From Ectobius pallidus (lineage: Eukaryota; Arthropoda; Insecta; Blattodea; Ectobiidae), in contig CAXKWD010000007.1 in assembly GCA_964059195.1 (NCBI GenBank), forward strand, positions 156,101,269-156,165,268: a DNA stretch of 64,000 nt. The letters are read 5' to 3'. Made by a program: the position numbers and the translations under genes. Shown in pieces: positions 39,201 through 50,561 of the stretch (the first letter of the stretch is position 1; each line of letters opens with the position of its first letter). The notes beneath the pieces were generated by a model. It was not told the DNA's origin. It saw only the letters and a program-made list of their open reading frames with translations, and ran no database searches.

Positions 39201-42013
39201 ACTCTACTAACGATTTAACAAACATATCTGGGAGAGTTTTGTGTACATATATTCCAATGATTAGCTCAAAATCTCCTCTTTCAGTCATAGGAGACATGTC
39301 ACAATTAATCCTGAACTTGGATGGTAGAAATCAGTCCAGTAAAATGTGATTCTAGCAAAATATGTTCCTCACAATATTTCAAAACATCTTCAATGGATTT
39401 ATTCTAAAATAGGCTATCTTCAAAATTCAATATTGGTGAGAGCAATCTGAATGACGTATCATCTAGGTCTGTACAGTACACAAAGGTTTTAACTATAATA
39501 ACTTGAAACAGGAACTGAATTACCACTTAGATTTTTGGTGAAAATGAAATCATAAAATACAGCAACTGCGCTGTGTTCAGGATATTCCTTAGGTTCTACT
39601 AAATGAGGTTCCTGTATGACTATAATTAAATTAGAAAGAAAGTGAAATTAGTTTTAAAAATTTAAAATGAATTATGTAAAAATAGATTCAAGAAAAGGGG
39701 CAGTTACGTTTTGTTTCTTAAGAGAATGTAGAATTCTAGAATCATGTTTTGGATTTAGTTGCCCCTTTCTTTCATATTGTTACATAATTCTAGAATCTGC
39801 AAAATATATCTACCTTTCAACTGTTTATTGTATTTCTTTGCCTTAGATTTTGCTCGCTCCTCCTCCCGACGTTCCCGCTCTGCCTCTAGCTCTTCCTCTG
39901 ATCCCCATACCTCCAGAGCCCGTCGCTCTACCTGAAAGAAGAAGAGGGATGATGGATAATGATCAGGATTTGAATTATTTCCTTTTCTCTCCAGCAAGGT
40001 AAAGTAAAAATGCAGTATTTTAAAATGTAATATCAGACCTTTTCCAGACTGAGTATAAATGGAAGAATGTAATCAAATTTGCTATGAGAAATTATGGAAT
40101 TATATATTCTGATTTATTAACATAACACGAGAAATAACTGTTTTGGAGCAAGGTTCGTTTTTTATAATTGTGAAATAATATGTTGGCTCTGAAAAAGAGC
40201 AGCAGCATTACTGGCGTTGAGCAGCTTGCAAGGGGAAAGGTTCAAGCTTAGGGGAAGCGGAACTTGGCAATGCGCAGCAGAGAGTGGAGTGAGAGCCAGG
40301 GTGCCATTCTTCCCTTTAGCCCTTTACTGTATTGCAGAAACACATCAAAGAAATTTATAACAGATCTGTTAAGAAATTATCTTTTATTTTGAAACATAGG
40401 TAAGTTTAGTCTTAAAAAAAAAATAATATTTCCAAAAAAAGTTAACTAATTGCAGGGTGGGTGAGGCAATAGATGAAACAATTCATGCATTACACCTAAA
40501 ATGAAATAAAGCTGAAGGAACTGTTTGATAATATTCACATATTAAAAAGACAAAGCTACAGCTGGAGGTACAAACATACTTGTAGCTCCAGATAGAGCTT
40601 CATGCTGCCCCAGCGCACATTGTGAGGGTTTTTCCTGCTGATGAACTTGAGGGGCGGCTCACGCTTTTCGAAATCACAGTCCTTTAGCAGGTAAGCCTCC
40701 TTTGCATCTGTCTTTGTTATCAACTTGTGCTTTTCTTCATCTCTGAAAAAATAAACTGATACATTAAAAAATCATGAAATCCAAAACACTTTGGATGGCT
40801 AATTATTCGAATTAACATTTAACAAACAAAAAAAGCAATTACGTGAAACCGATAACATATTTAATCAGATTGCAGCGAAAGATAGATTTATGCCACGCAC
40901 TGGCTAAGCTCCACCCACTCTCACCCACCCGCTCGTTTCCCCTGCTGACTCTCGCTTCCGAGCCAATGCGCACGCACCTCACAATTGTACGTATGGCTTC
41001 CTTGACAGTTGTAACAATGTTGTGTGGAAGGGTAAAAAGCTTCTGCATTTAGTTAAATAATGATAGGTAAATTCTAGGTCAGTGACGGGTTTTGTTAGTT
41101 TAGGAACAACACACTGAATAGCACGAGGTTTATTATGTCTCACATTGAATCTTTTCTGCGATGAAACCCTAAACCACGCCTTCCGAGGCAGGTCCCATTA
41201 GAGAGTTGATGGGAGGAGCACAGTGCGCAGCATAGAACTATTTTTCCCCAGATTGCATGTGCCTAAAATTTCCCCCAGCTAATGATCTTACAACATGTAA
41301 CATGAATGGGCCGTTGTTTTCCTCAAATGAACCAAAGAAATACTCTGAATTATACAGATGTATTCGGTATAAATTCGGCACCATATTAGTGAAGCAAGGT
41401 AATGTAATATTGATGTAATCTTATCTTACCTACAAGAATCGCAAACTTTATGATCAAAGTTCTGCAACAGATAAGAATCTTCAAAAATTTCTTTACATTC
41501 TTCACAAGTTGGGCGATCCGGTTCTATGATTGGAGCTGGCTCAGAAATAATGTTGATAATCTGCAAATACAAAGTTTATGAAATGACAAAATAATTTAAA
41601 ATGCAGAATTAAATTTTACTTTATTTCTCATTATACTCTAACTGTACCTCTTCCTCTTCACCTCCTTCCTTCTGTTCCAATAAAAATCCACCTCCTGTAT
41701 CTATGAACTTCGTTCCTTGAACTTTGATTACACTCTTCTCGACACTGTCAGCTGCATTTCTAAACAATAAACACAGTGAGAATTTAAGCAGTACGGAATA
41801 AATGCCATCTCCTTACTTAAAAATTACTTACATTTTAGCATAAGGATGGGGTATAAGCCTTGCTTGTTTCAGTAATAATGCCTTTTGTCTGTTTCTTTCA
41901 ATTCTAGCCTTTTGGGCAGGTGTTAAGATTGATTGTGCCTCAGTTTCACTGTTTTCTGCGGTTTTTTCTTCTATATCATTTGACTTTCCACTATCAGGGT
42001 TTGTTTCATTCAT
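36123..42013 (-). CDS. XPA: XPA nucleotide excision repair protein, 6 exons, complete
   Basis: XPA verifies DNA damage and scaffolds RPA, TFIIH and ERCC1-XPF in nucleotide excision repair in the nucleus. Exons from the 5' end: 42013-41832, 41759-41648, 41560-41430, 40742-40580, 39931-39814, 36277-36123. They sum to 861 nt, or 286 residues plus stop (human 273). In order: a basic N-terminal segment ([18 protein letters not shown]), the ERCC1-binding motif TGGGF followed by an acidic run, a zinc finger C-x2-C-x17-C-x2-C, the DNA-binding core ([26 protein letters not shown]), a charged helix, and a C-terminal segment ending [14 protein letters not shown]. All introns are GT-AG. The start is the first ATG of the frame, in a short 5' exon. 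No pathway partner is adjacent. Confidence 0.97.
36769..37028 (-). repeat. SINE family E copy in XPA intron 5
   Basis: It starts 'cactccgtggcgctacatcc' and contains 'cctaccacccgaccgctgcg' and 'ggcatgtggtcagcatgccg'. It is an incomplete - strand copy of the family seen at 49150-49454. Confidence 0.7.
38500..38740 (+). repeat. Segmental duplication in XPA intron 5, copy 1
   Basis: The block 'atcagccatggtgaagattt ... ctgctctaaactttatttta ... taacagacatatcttggaga' recurs at 38975-39235 at perhaps 80% identity by eye. Confidence 0.75.
38745..38810 (-). repeat. SINE family D tail, inverted
   Basis: It is the reverse complement of the family D 3' body ('agattattgtctctgttgga', 'catgagaatattataggaga'). 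Confidence 0.65.
38810..38965 (+). repeat. SINE family D copy with tRNA-like head
   Basis: The tRNA-like part is 38866-38939, with the same cloverleaf as 32321-32394 and a few acceptor- and anticodon-stem changes. Its 3' body is 'aatttttctcctataatatt'. It sits between the two copies of the intronic duplication. Confidence 0.75.
38975..39235 (+). repeat. Segmental duplication in XPA intron 5, copy 2
   Basis: It is the diverged second copy of 38500-38740; the SINE D sequences lie between the copies. Confidence 0.75.
39814..39931 (-). CDS. XPA: XPA exon 5: charged helix
   Basis: The acceptor tctttcag precedes GTA. The product is [20 protein letters not shown] then [30 protein letters not shown] matches the conserved end of the DNA-binding domain, followed by a long charged helix. 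The donor is G|GTAGAT. The next intron is 3.5 kb. Confidence 0.95.
40580..40742 (-). CDS. XPA: XPA exon 4: central DNA-binding domain
   Basis: The acceptor ttttttcag precedes A. The product is [54 protein letters not shown]. It closely tracks the minimal DNA-binding domain of XPA, including its basic and aromatic residues. Confidence 0.97.
41430..41560 (-). CDS. XPA: XPA exon 3: zinc finger
   Basis: The product reads [18 protein letters not shown], then [20 protein letters not shown], then VCDSCR. The four Cys are spaced 2, 17 and 2 residues apart, as in the XPA zinc finger. The donor AG|GTAAGA splits an Arg codon. Confidence 0.97.
41648..41759 (-). CDS. XPA: XPA exon 2: ERCC1-binding motif and acidic run
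   Basis: The product runs [18 protein letters not shown] then [23 protein letters not shown] is the short motif that binds the pocket of ERCC1 in the human protein. The donor is GAG|GTACAG, phase 0; the intron is 87 bp. Confidence 0.95.
41832..42013 (-). CDS. XPA: XPA exon 1: N-terminal basic segment
   Basis: It starts [20 protein letters not shown] and contains [20 protein letters not shown], the conserved basic region that holds the nuclear localisation and RPA-contact part of XPA. The exon ends AAA AT before GTAAGT. The first intron is 72 bp. Confidence 0.95.
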
Positions 42014-43430
42014 GTTTAATTTATTTTGTTGTCCTTAGGGGGTAAATTCTCTAAAGATTAGAAAGTAGCTCCCAGACTCATAAAACACAAATTGATTTGA
42101 CAGAACACTTGTTAACAAACGAGAGATCGAAAGCAAAGACAATAAGAAGAAAAAAGTTGTCAGTGAAAGTTGGTGACATGACACGCTACCATACTTCTAA
42201 ATATGCAGAAATATTGAAATAACCATCAAATTTCCTTAAATTACTAACATATATAAAATATCTTCGAACTACAGCAGAAACATCAGAGCTCTTAAAAAGG
42301 GCGTTGTAAAAACTATAGCAAGTTCAATGGGGAAATCGATAGGAATATCTTTCTTTGGACGTATGTCATTTTCACGGTGCTGCTGCCTAGCAGAATTGTT
42401 TTGTAGTTCAAGTGAAATGGTGTAAATTGGTTTTCGTGTGGTACATATTGGATATTTGAATTATTTCCAGATTTTGTAGCATTAAGGTAGGAAAATGCAT
42501 GTATTTTTTGTTTAGTAGCGTTCAATTCTCCCATTCCACTTCGATAAATATTGCCAAACTTTCTTTCGATCTACTTTGTTCCAATGGATCTTGACGGATC
42601 GATGAAAAGCAGGCATTCCTGGGCCATGCCTGCCTGGCTGGGCGAGATTAAATAATATACTTATTTCATATACCAAGTGTCCAATATTTATTAAATTGTA
42701 TGGGAGTATGAATGTCCATCATGTTATTTAAAATTTTGGCGGACTTAAAATTGTCATTTTTCTATGGTACTGTTTTTGTACTTATCACGATCTTATGTCA
42801 AGGGACAAACTAGGGTATGGCTTTATCTTCTCTTCCTATTACCATAATAATGATGAACCACACACCCATCTCCGAAGATAATCACACGAAAGAATGTGCT
42901 TGGAAGGCGCAGCTCTTACGTTTGAAATCCCTACTGTAGTGCCTCTACTGTCATATTTGACATCTCCCATCAGTGCTTTTCAGCTGATACTTATTTAGAT
43001 ACACGTGTTTGGCTATTAAGGTTTGAAATAGTGTATCTTGTATGTTATGACTTCATGACGTTATTTTAATAGATTTTAGGTTAAGGGAATATTACATTAG
43101 TTCATTTCAAAGTATGCCATAATTTTAGGTGGCACTAAATTAAAATGAATAAACTGTAAAGTAGGCCTACCATACAATTAGGACATAGGCCTATGTGAAT
43201 GATATTGTGATCTCAATTTTCGGGTTTAGTATAGCATATAGTATAGCGAGGTGTTCAGAGTAGTTACGTGACCCAAAGGTTGAACACCAACACAACTATT
43301 GGCTGGCCAATAATCTTTTATCTCATTTAGCCATTCCTGCACAGGTTTTTCTAGTGCTACCAATAGTTCTATAGCCTATACGCATGATCTCCATCCAGCT
43401 ACGTGGATTGGTCCTGTTACTGTTTGTAAT
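42014..43430 (-). other. XPA 5' flank and intergenic DNA
   Basis: The XPA start codon is at 42013-42011. The next about 150 bp ('gttgtcagtgaaagttggtg' on the + strand) is the probable 5' UTR and promoter. No TATA box is evident. Further right nothing is recognised. Confidence 0.5.
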
Positions 43431-43439
43431 GGCAAAGTA

Positions 43440-43800
43440 CCGCATTCGAAGCTCCTGGTGTGAAGGGGGTCTGTTAGTAACTTGGAAAGGGGAGTCAAGG
43501 GATCCAAGGCTGATACAAAGTTACCGTTCTCGATGAAGGGGATCTGGTGGAAAGTAGGAAGGGGGTCCAGGGACGACTTGGGGGCAAAGCCCCCAATATA
43601 GAAAAACAGGAAAGGGATTCACAACTGACACAAAGTTACCGTTCTCAAAGTTCTCGGAGAAGTGGTCTGGTGGAAAGCAGGAAGGGGGTTTTACGCCCCT
43701 GCTGGGGCTCGGTGGGCAAAGCCCCCAGTACAGAAAAATAGGAGGGAAATCCAGGGCAGATAAGAAGTTTTGTAGCCGTAGATACCTCAGCCTCGATAGC
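43440..43800 (+). repeat. GC-rich tandem repeat, about 130-bp units
   Basis: Units share 'acaaagttaccgttctc', 'tctggtggaaagcaggaagg' and 'gggcaaagcccccagtacag'. Two clear units and a partial third are seen. Open frames across it are artefacts of the repeat. Confidence 0.7.
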
Positions 43801-44399
43801 AACTGAACCACCGAGACCATTTTTTAAGCGTTAGGTTTCCACATGACCGATTGCCCGACAATAGAACATCGGCCAGCACATGGAGATTCGTGTTTTGACA
43901 GCAGTTCTCATCACCATTTTAGGTTAATTTTGTCTCTTCTTCACAATTTTACTTACATTTAGAATCTTCGTACAGATATCAGGTGCTTATAAATGGAATC
44001 AGTAGGTTTTGAAGGTTAATATAACATTAGATTTAGCCGTTTTCCCCGTTTTCCATGCTTTTAAAATGAAAATATCACGAACAGTAGAGTACTATAGGCC
44101 TACTATCCCCCAATTTTCTTCTATTCTCAAAAGATTTGCTACCAATATGTTTTTCACCATAGAATACAGACCTAGTCACATACTTACCATACTGTGCCCA
44201 ATATCGGCACTACCCTAGGATTGCTCCTGGTTCTTGTTTTTCTGAACAGGATGATTTGGCCCCCAGGGTCATAGTGTTATAAGACTTAGGTCAATTTAAA
44301 AATACCAGTAATTCCAGCCCATAGCACTCAATGGCAAATTAAGGTGGGATACCATATTATTATGTAGTTCGCTCAGCGCCAACTACAGTCCTTCATATA

Positions 44400-44490
44400 G
44401 GCCTATTCTATAGAGGAAAATTTGTCCTGTACAAGAATCAAACCTGAGTTTTGAACTCTGTATACTGAAGACTAGACCACCATACCATAT
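44400..44490 (-). repeat. tRNA-like decayed SINE fragment
   Basis: 'aatcaaacctgagttttgaa' resembles an inverted B box, and 'gaagactagaccaccatacc' an inverted A-box region. A related forward fragment may be at 44870-44950. Confidence 0.35.
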
Positions 44491-44869
44491 TTGTAACAAC
44501 CCGAAAGCAAACATAAATAATCCTCTGCCTGACCTTCAGGCAGGAAGGATTTTTGGTTAGGATTTTTAGGAATTCTTTTCTTTACTGATAATTAGGCGTA
44601 TTTCTTTGTAGCTATTATTATTTCTGTTTTGCTTTGCACAATTTTTGTTTTCTTCTTCTTGTGAACTACATTTTTTATTTCTTCTCATCAGTGTTTGCTT
44701 TTGCTCCCAGCTTGTTTCAAATGGCAAATTAGGCTCCCACAGGACCTAACAGACCCATTCCAGACCCATTATTCTAGTCCCTTGTCAACCTTGCAGCAGT
44801 CCTCTATGCATCTTTGCTTAAGTACTGTAGATGTGCAAACAGAGGAAGATTTGGAATTGGATTGGGTAC

Positions 44870-44955
44870 ATCTGGTAGGAGCCTGATGGTCCAGGCATCA
44901 GCATAGAAAGCTGAAAACCTGGTTTGATACCTGCCCAGGACAAATTTTCCCCTGT
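44870..44955 (+). repeat. tRNA-like decayed SINE fragment
   Basis: 'tggtaggagcctgatggtcc' and 'aaacctggtttgatacctgc' resemble A and B boxes, followed by 'caaattttcccctg'. It does not fold into a full tRNA. Confidence 0.4.
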
Positions 44956-45246
44956 AAAATACAATATAACCTAAAGACCTATCCGGTGAGATATAAGACT
45001 TTAAACCTCTTTCCTGAATGTTCTTACCATATTACGTCATGGTTATTTCTAAATTGACTGTCTGGTTGCTGATTTTCAGCTTCTAGCATTTGCCTAGTTA
45101 ACTGAGATTTGGCAAACAACTTCAATCATAGCAAGGGACCTAATTATGAGTTCAACTCCCATGACCAACCATTCTTAGTAGGATGTTCTGTTTGTAGAGG
45201 CAAATGTATATTTGGATGCAAGGTTTTGGCTTTAGGCTAGATTGTG

Positions 45247-45602
45247 TAGAGTAGGATTACTTCCACAAAGTCTCTGGCCTTGAAGACTAACCCAGCCAGC
45301 GAGCTTCTCGTTATGTCTCGTTACCAGTTGTGCGGATTCGCTGCACGTAAGATCAGTGAGCTACTGTTGAGCACAGAGTGAAGGTCATGCAGCATGTTGC
45401 CAATCGTAGAAAATACTATAATAGTTGAGTGGAGGGATAATGCCGCAGCGAGAGAGACAGACAACAGGTGGAGTGGGATAGGAGAGCTGAGCCAATCAAG
45501 GTACAGCTACCTCCCCTAGGCAGGAACTCTTGAAACGGTGAGACTCGCTCCTAAGGTATATACGTAAAAACCCAGAGACTTTGTGGAAGTAATCCTACTC
45601 TA
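45247..45602. mobile_element. MITE with perfect 31-bp terminal inverted repeats
   Basis: Positions 45247-45277 are the exact reverse complement of 45572-45602. Taking the outer TA as the target duplication, the element begins GAGTAGGATTACTTCCAC. The interior is non-coding. This fits a Tc1/mariner-type MITE. Confidence 0.85.
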
Positions 45603-46631
45603 ATGAAAGCAAACCGCCTCTAATCACCTATTGCTGTATTAGACTGATAGATGTTTAAAACTAAAATCTTAAAACTTGGACCAGATTAGCAGATATCACT
45701 ATATAGCATGCAGTACATAGGCTATTTCATTTTAGTGGAGAGAGGAGGAGGGCAGTAGAGGAAGATACTTCAGTTTTGGGTTCCCCCTGACATCTTTTCT
45801 CAGTCTCGTAGACTTTAGCTGCACCTCTTATCTTCCATGTCCTTGGGTTCTCATATCAGTGTTTCCATTGCATTTTTACCAGCTTTGTTTCTATGCCTCT
45901 GTTTAGATCAAGTGCAATGTAGGTCATACTCCCAGATGAGTGGAGCCACCTTATATAGATTTCTCACTAAGAAGACTACTTCGAAATGTCCTTAGCAGAT
46001 GGCTAACTAATTTGCACGATGTTCAGCTGTGCTCCTTGCACATTGCTTAGAATAGCACTTGTATCGGCATTAGTTTAGCGGGTGATAGTGCTAGGTTAGT
46101 GACTTCTAGGTAGTGACAGGTAGATTCTAGGTTAGATTAGGAACAGTGATATTGGTTTAGCTAGTAACTTAGATTAGTAGCCAACCATATTGAATTAGGT
46201 GCATTTCTCTATGTTGTATGTGAGTTTTAACTTTCAAATATATGATTCTTGTCAGTTCTTGAAATTAAACACAAAGAAGCAACCTGCCACTTTTTGCCAG
46301 GTCCTGATATGAAAGAAAGTGAGATATCATTTAGGGTGGGCAAGTTGAACCACAGCACTCATGAAAACAGCATCATCTCCTCCTAGAAAGAAATATACCC
46401 AGATAAGAATATTGTGTATGGTAGGGTTAAGGGAGTGCGCACAGAACAGACAGTCAGCCACCTACCATTTTATCAATGACAATAGACACCAGGTAATTTA
46501 ATGTATTCAAGCGTACGAACCACAGAAAATTTGGACTGACCTATAGAAAAGATGGAGTATGTTCTATTTTTCCACCAATATGATTTTACTCATAGATACT
46601 GATATTGGAAAGAACACGGTGAAGTCATAAA

Positions 46632-47010
46632 AATGGTTTTAAACACACTTAAACTTCACTCTGCAATTTGGTTGGTAGGGTTGCTCTCCTCAACGACCAA
46701 TTGACTGCTGGATGCCATCTAGTGGTGGCTGAATGTATTTTCTTATTAGAATGTCTTCTGCTGGTAACTTGGAATTCAGTAATTTTGGTCTGTGTTTGTT
46801 ACTGAATTTTGAGATACCAGCAGAAGACAGTCTAATTAGAAGATACATTCACCCACCACTAGAAGGCATCCAGCAGCCGAGATCGGTCGTTGAGTGGACA
46901 GCCCTGCCATCCAAATTTCAGATGTACCTGAGTTGATCACAATGTTGATTGAAACTACATAGTCCTAAGGTAGTAGCTATGAAAGTGGAGTTTAAGGTAT
47001 TTAAAACCAT
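46632..47010. repeat. Fold-back element, arms about 150-190 bp
   Basis: The left arm 46632-46782 and right arm 46799-47010 are imperfect reverse complements, e.g. 'ggatgccatctagtggtggc' against 'ccaccactagaaggcatcc'. The right arm has extra sequence (about 46925-46985). Confidence 0.75.
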
Positions 47011-47083
47011 TATATATATAGGCCTATATATATATATATATATATATATAGGCCTATATATATATATATATATATATATATGA
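47010..47083. repeat. (TA)n microsatellite interrupted by GGCC
   Basis: Long TA runs are broken twice by 'taggccta'. It abuts the fold-back element on its left. Confidence 0.95.
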
Positions 47084-48245
47084 TTTGACTCGATTATTGG
47101 TATCAAGAATGATGTTTTCACCCAGTCCATTGTGATCCATGTGCACTTGTTCAGGTTCACTACATATTTGTCGGCCACCAACTGTCTGCCATGTGCATGC
47201 TCCCAAATGATTGTCTAGGGGAATAATTAATAATAATTTGTTTGGAAACAAATCACTGTTTGAAACAGAATTATTTGCGGAAAAGATTGCATCGTGATCT
47301 ACTTATAATTATATAGAAATAGATATCTCTCTTGAAGTTATTGAAAAGGCAAATAATGAACTAATATTGAAAAATCCTTTCCTGTGGTAAGGAGTTGCAG
47401 GCAATGGAGAGGAATGAATATTTAAAACCTCGTTGTTTATGAGCCAAATTCTTAAAGCTGAAATAGTTGTAAATTTATGTTAGCCTATTTTGATTTGTAA
47501 ATGATAAAAAGATATGCAGTAAAAGTACATAGTTTAGGAATAATAGTATCTGTAGTGGTTAAAATGAAGGAAATTGATAATTATTTACTTGTATGAAAAG
47601 GAAGAGACAGTGACATCTGGTGATATCCTCAGTACTGGTAATTATTTTCATAATGGACTAGCACCCTTAACAGGATAGTACTTCGTTCGTAAAATGGAAC
47701 TTACATAGATGGAACATAAACAACATAACATAACATAAACTTTTCAAGAGCCAAATTTTTACCACTTGACATGTTCATTATTACTGATGACATCCTAGTG
47801 CAGATGTTATTCACAGAATCCTGTCTGTTTTTATTGTAACATTACCGGTACTTAAAATGAGACATATTTCTTAGTTTTTAACTCACTCTTTTTTTTTTCC
47901 TTCAGTTGTTTCCAACATCTGCAGAACACATTTAGCTCCCATATCCTTGGGTATTGTTAATTATGAATTCTTTCTTCCACATTTTAAAGTGCTGTGTAGT
48001 ATTGCATCAATACTATTTGCTTTCATGGGATCGTATTTGACATCAGAACAGGTCTTTTTTATGTTACTTTTAATTAAACTTTTTATGAAGTATAATAAAA
48101 AGGCGGATAAGTGTACTAAAATTAAATCGAGACTTATAAACTGCCCTCGACCCAAAATATTGCACAACAAGTTAAAAATTTCAGAAGCAGCAACTGTGAT
48201 GCCCTTGCTGCCTCTTGTGGGCACCCTTGATTCTAAAAAAAACTA

Positions 48246-48335
48246 AAACTCCATGATGCTACATCCCTGAAGGGACTAGGCCTACCACCTGACCGCTGCA
48301 TCATCTACCGTGGGCAGATGGCAGAATTGGGGATA
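48246..48335 (-). repeat. SINE family E, partial
   Basis: 'actccatgatgctacatccc' and 'ctaccacctgaccgctgcat' match the 3' end of the family in - orientation. Confidence 0.65.
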
Positions 48336-49055
48336 TCTAAGTGTACTAGCGTGCAGGAAGTTTCACATAAGATTTTTTCTACTGTACGGGCAGAGTAAAT
48401 AAGCTGAATACATCCCTTTCCTCTTCAATTCTGTTCAAACACTAAATTCTGTTCAGTCAATCCCAGGTTTACTTAATGTAACCTTTTGTACTTATGAGTA
48501 AATCGCAAAGGAAAACATAAAAGTAGGCTGATAATAAAATACAAATGTCAACTCTTACAGCATTATTGTCTTGGGGACATTACACAGGGAAGCAGTCGTT
48601 TCAGAACCGTGTCGCCAACTTATTTTATGTCAGTTAGGAAAACTCATCAAAGGCCAACTTTATAGCCCAGGAAACAAGTAAACACAACAGGAGATTGATT
48701 AAGTTTATCTAGACCGGGCATGTCAAACTCAACTTTTACTAAGGGCCAACTCATCTTGATTAATTGAAGTGCTGCAGTCTAAGTCCTGTGCTGCATACCG
48801 AAATGAAAATATGACCTTTTGTTCTTATAATACCTAAGCATGCTTTTATATTTTATAAAACCAACAATTTTACTTCTAAATTTTAACACATCGTAGGATA
48901 AAACAGTAGGCCACACACTATTATTCTTGTCATTCGATGCTATATATGTATTACAATCAATACATTTTAAATACACTATATAGGAATTGTAGTTTGAACC
49001 AAAATAACAGGAATTTCCCAGACATAAAATTACTTACAACTTTCAGGCATACATT

Positions 49056-49842
49056 CAGTGGCGTAGGGAATGGGGGGTCCAGGGGTCCGGAACCCCCCCC
49101 CCCCCCAAATCAAAACCTAAAATTCTATTTTTGTATTAGATTAGTGCTGACCGCCGGCGTGGTTTTGTGGTTAGCGTTGCTGACTACGGATCCGTCGGCC
49201 CGGGTTCGATCCCCGGTACCTCCTCGGATTTTTCTGAGGTAGGGAGGTCTGGTAGGGGTGCACTCAGCCTCGTGATTCGAATTGAGGAGCTACTTGATAG
49301 AGAAGTAGCTCCGGTCATGGAAACCACCATGAACGGTCGTGGGTGTCGGCATGCTGACCCCATGCCCCCCAATTCTACCATCTGCCTATAGGTAGATGAC
49401 GTAGCGGTCGGGTGGTAGGCCTTGTCCCTTCGGGGATGTCGCGCCACGGAGTTTTATATAGATTGGTGCTATAGTTATTTGAGCTCCATTTTGTCAAATA
49501 TTTAATTATTTTATTTATAATAATAAAATATTGAATTTATAAATGTAGGTCTATTATTTCCATTGTTCCATATGCTATTTTACTTTTTTTAATAAACAGT
49601 AATAAATTTTATAACTTAGTTAACGATTGCTTGTTTAAGATGGCATATCTTAGAGAATAGTAAACAAATTTGTTATCTAGTTTTTAAGTGCTAAATTAGC
49701 ATAAAATGTGATTTTCATTAGTTTTATATTTAACAATTTTCCGGGGCTGAACCCCACCTTTCTTGGGGGGGGGGATTCCATACCCCTCAAACCCCGCGGC
49801 ACTTTCGATCCTCCACGAAATTATTTTCTGGCTACGCCACTG
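49056..49842. mobile_element. hAT-type element carrying a SINE
   Basis: The termini CAGTGGCGTAG and CTACGCCACTG are perfect inverted repeats. Flanks catacatt and tttacatt agree at 6 of 8. Long C- and G-runs lie just inside each end. Confidence 0.7.
49150..49454 (+). repeat. tRNA-derived SINE, family E (best copy)
   Basis: The head 'ggtttgtggttagcgttgct'-type A box and the B box GGGTTCGATCCCCGG are followed by a 230-bp body ending 'gtcgcgccacggag'. Other copies: 50252-50561 (-), 36769-37028 (-), 48246-48335 (-), 32630-32890 (-). Confidence 0.8.
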
Positions 49843-49936
49843 TTTACATTTATTCGTTAATTAATTCTTTTATGTTGAAAGCATAATGACTGAAGTCAAG
49901 AGCAATGTAGGAACTGAAAAATCCTGGTAGTTATGA

Positions 49937-50165
49937 AAGTTAATTAAGCTGCCGCTTTCCAATTGCCCCAGGCTTTAATTTAAAAGCCTTAATATTATCA
50001 TTCAACGAAATTATAAACTGATCTTTCCCTTTTAATTTTAAATCTAAGTAATTTAAATGCCCTGCAATATTCACCGTGAATGTCAAATCTTTAAGCCAAT
50101 TACTATAGCCACATAGCTTATTGGGTAGTTCACCTTTCATTTCTAAGAAAACTAATTTCTTCTCT
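49937..50165 (-). pseudogene. hAT transposase fragment
   Basis: The - strand frame reads LCGYSNWLKDLTFTVNIAGH then LNYLDLKLKGKDQFIISLND. This is the 'WL.DL.F..D...HLN.LN..LQGK' block of GTF2IRD2/ZBED-like hAT transposases. It is an isolated relic. Confidence 0.65.
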
Positions 50166-50251
50166 AAAGGGTCAAAAGCGTTTTAAAACTTTATGACAAA
50201 AAGCCAGCGAACTTCTTAATAGCATGGTAAGCCCTCAAATTCACTAACTAA

Positions 50252-50561
50252 CTAACTCCGTGGCGCTAACATCCCAGAAGGGACAAGGCCTACCACCCGA
50301 CCGCTGCGTCATCTACCATAGGCAGACAGCAGGATTGGGGGGGCATGTGGTCAGCATGCCGACACCCGCGGCCGTTAGTGGTGGTTTCCATGACCGGAGC
50401 CGCTACTTTTCTATCAAGTAGCTCCTCAATTTGAATCACGAGGCTGAGTGCATCCCTACCAGACCTCCCTACCTCAGAAAAGTCGGAGGAGGTACCGGGG
50501 GATCAAACCCGGGCCGACGGATCTGTAGTCAGCGATGCTAACTACAAGACCGCGCCGGCGA
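50252..50561 (-). repeat. SINE family E, inverted copy
   Basis: It is a nearly full-length - strand copy, from 'actccgtggcgctaacatcc' to 'agaccgcgccggcg'. Confidence 0.8.

Noticed and set aside
40839..41052. Extra XPA exon in the GC-richer patch of intron 3
   Set aside because: The flanking exons already join in frame and the patch has no family similarity; open frames occur on both strands.
43521..43820. Proline-rich - strand protein
   Set aside because: The open frame arises from a GC-rich tandem repeat and shows repeat-derived duplicated segments.
46918..47251. - strand proteins with IYIYIY runs
   Set aside because: They are translations of the (TA)n tract.
47947..48246. Possible gene of 99 residues
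   Set aside because: No recognisable domain, low-complexity hydrophobic and lysine-rich translation, and a comparable antisense frame.
49153..49225. Functional tRNA gene
   Set aside because: The A and B boxes belong to a 300-bp repeat with at least four other copies in the window.
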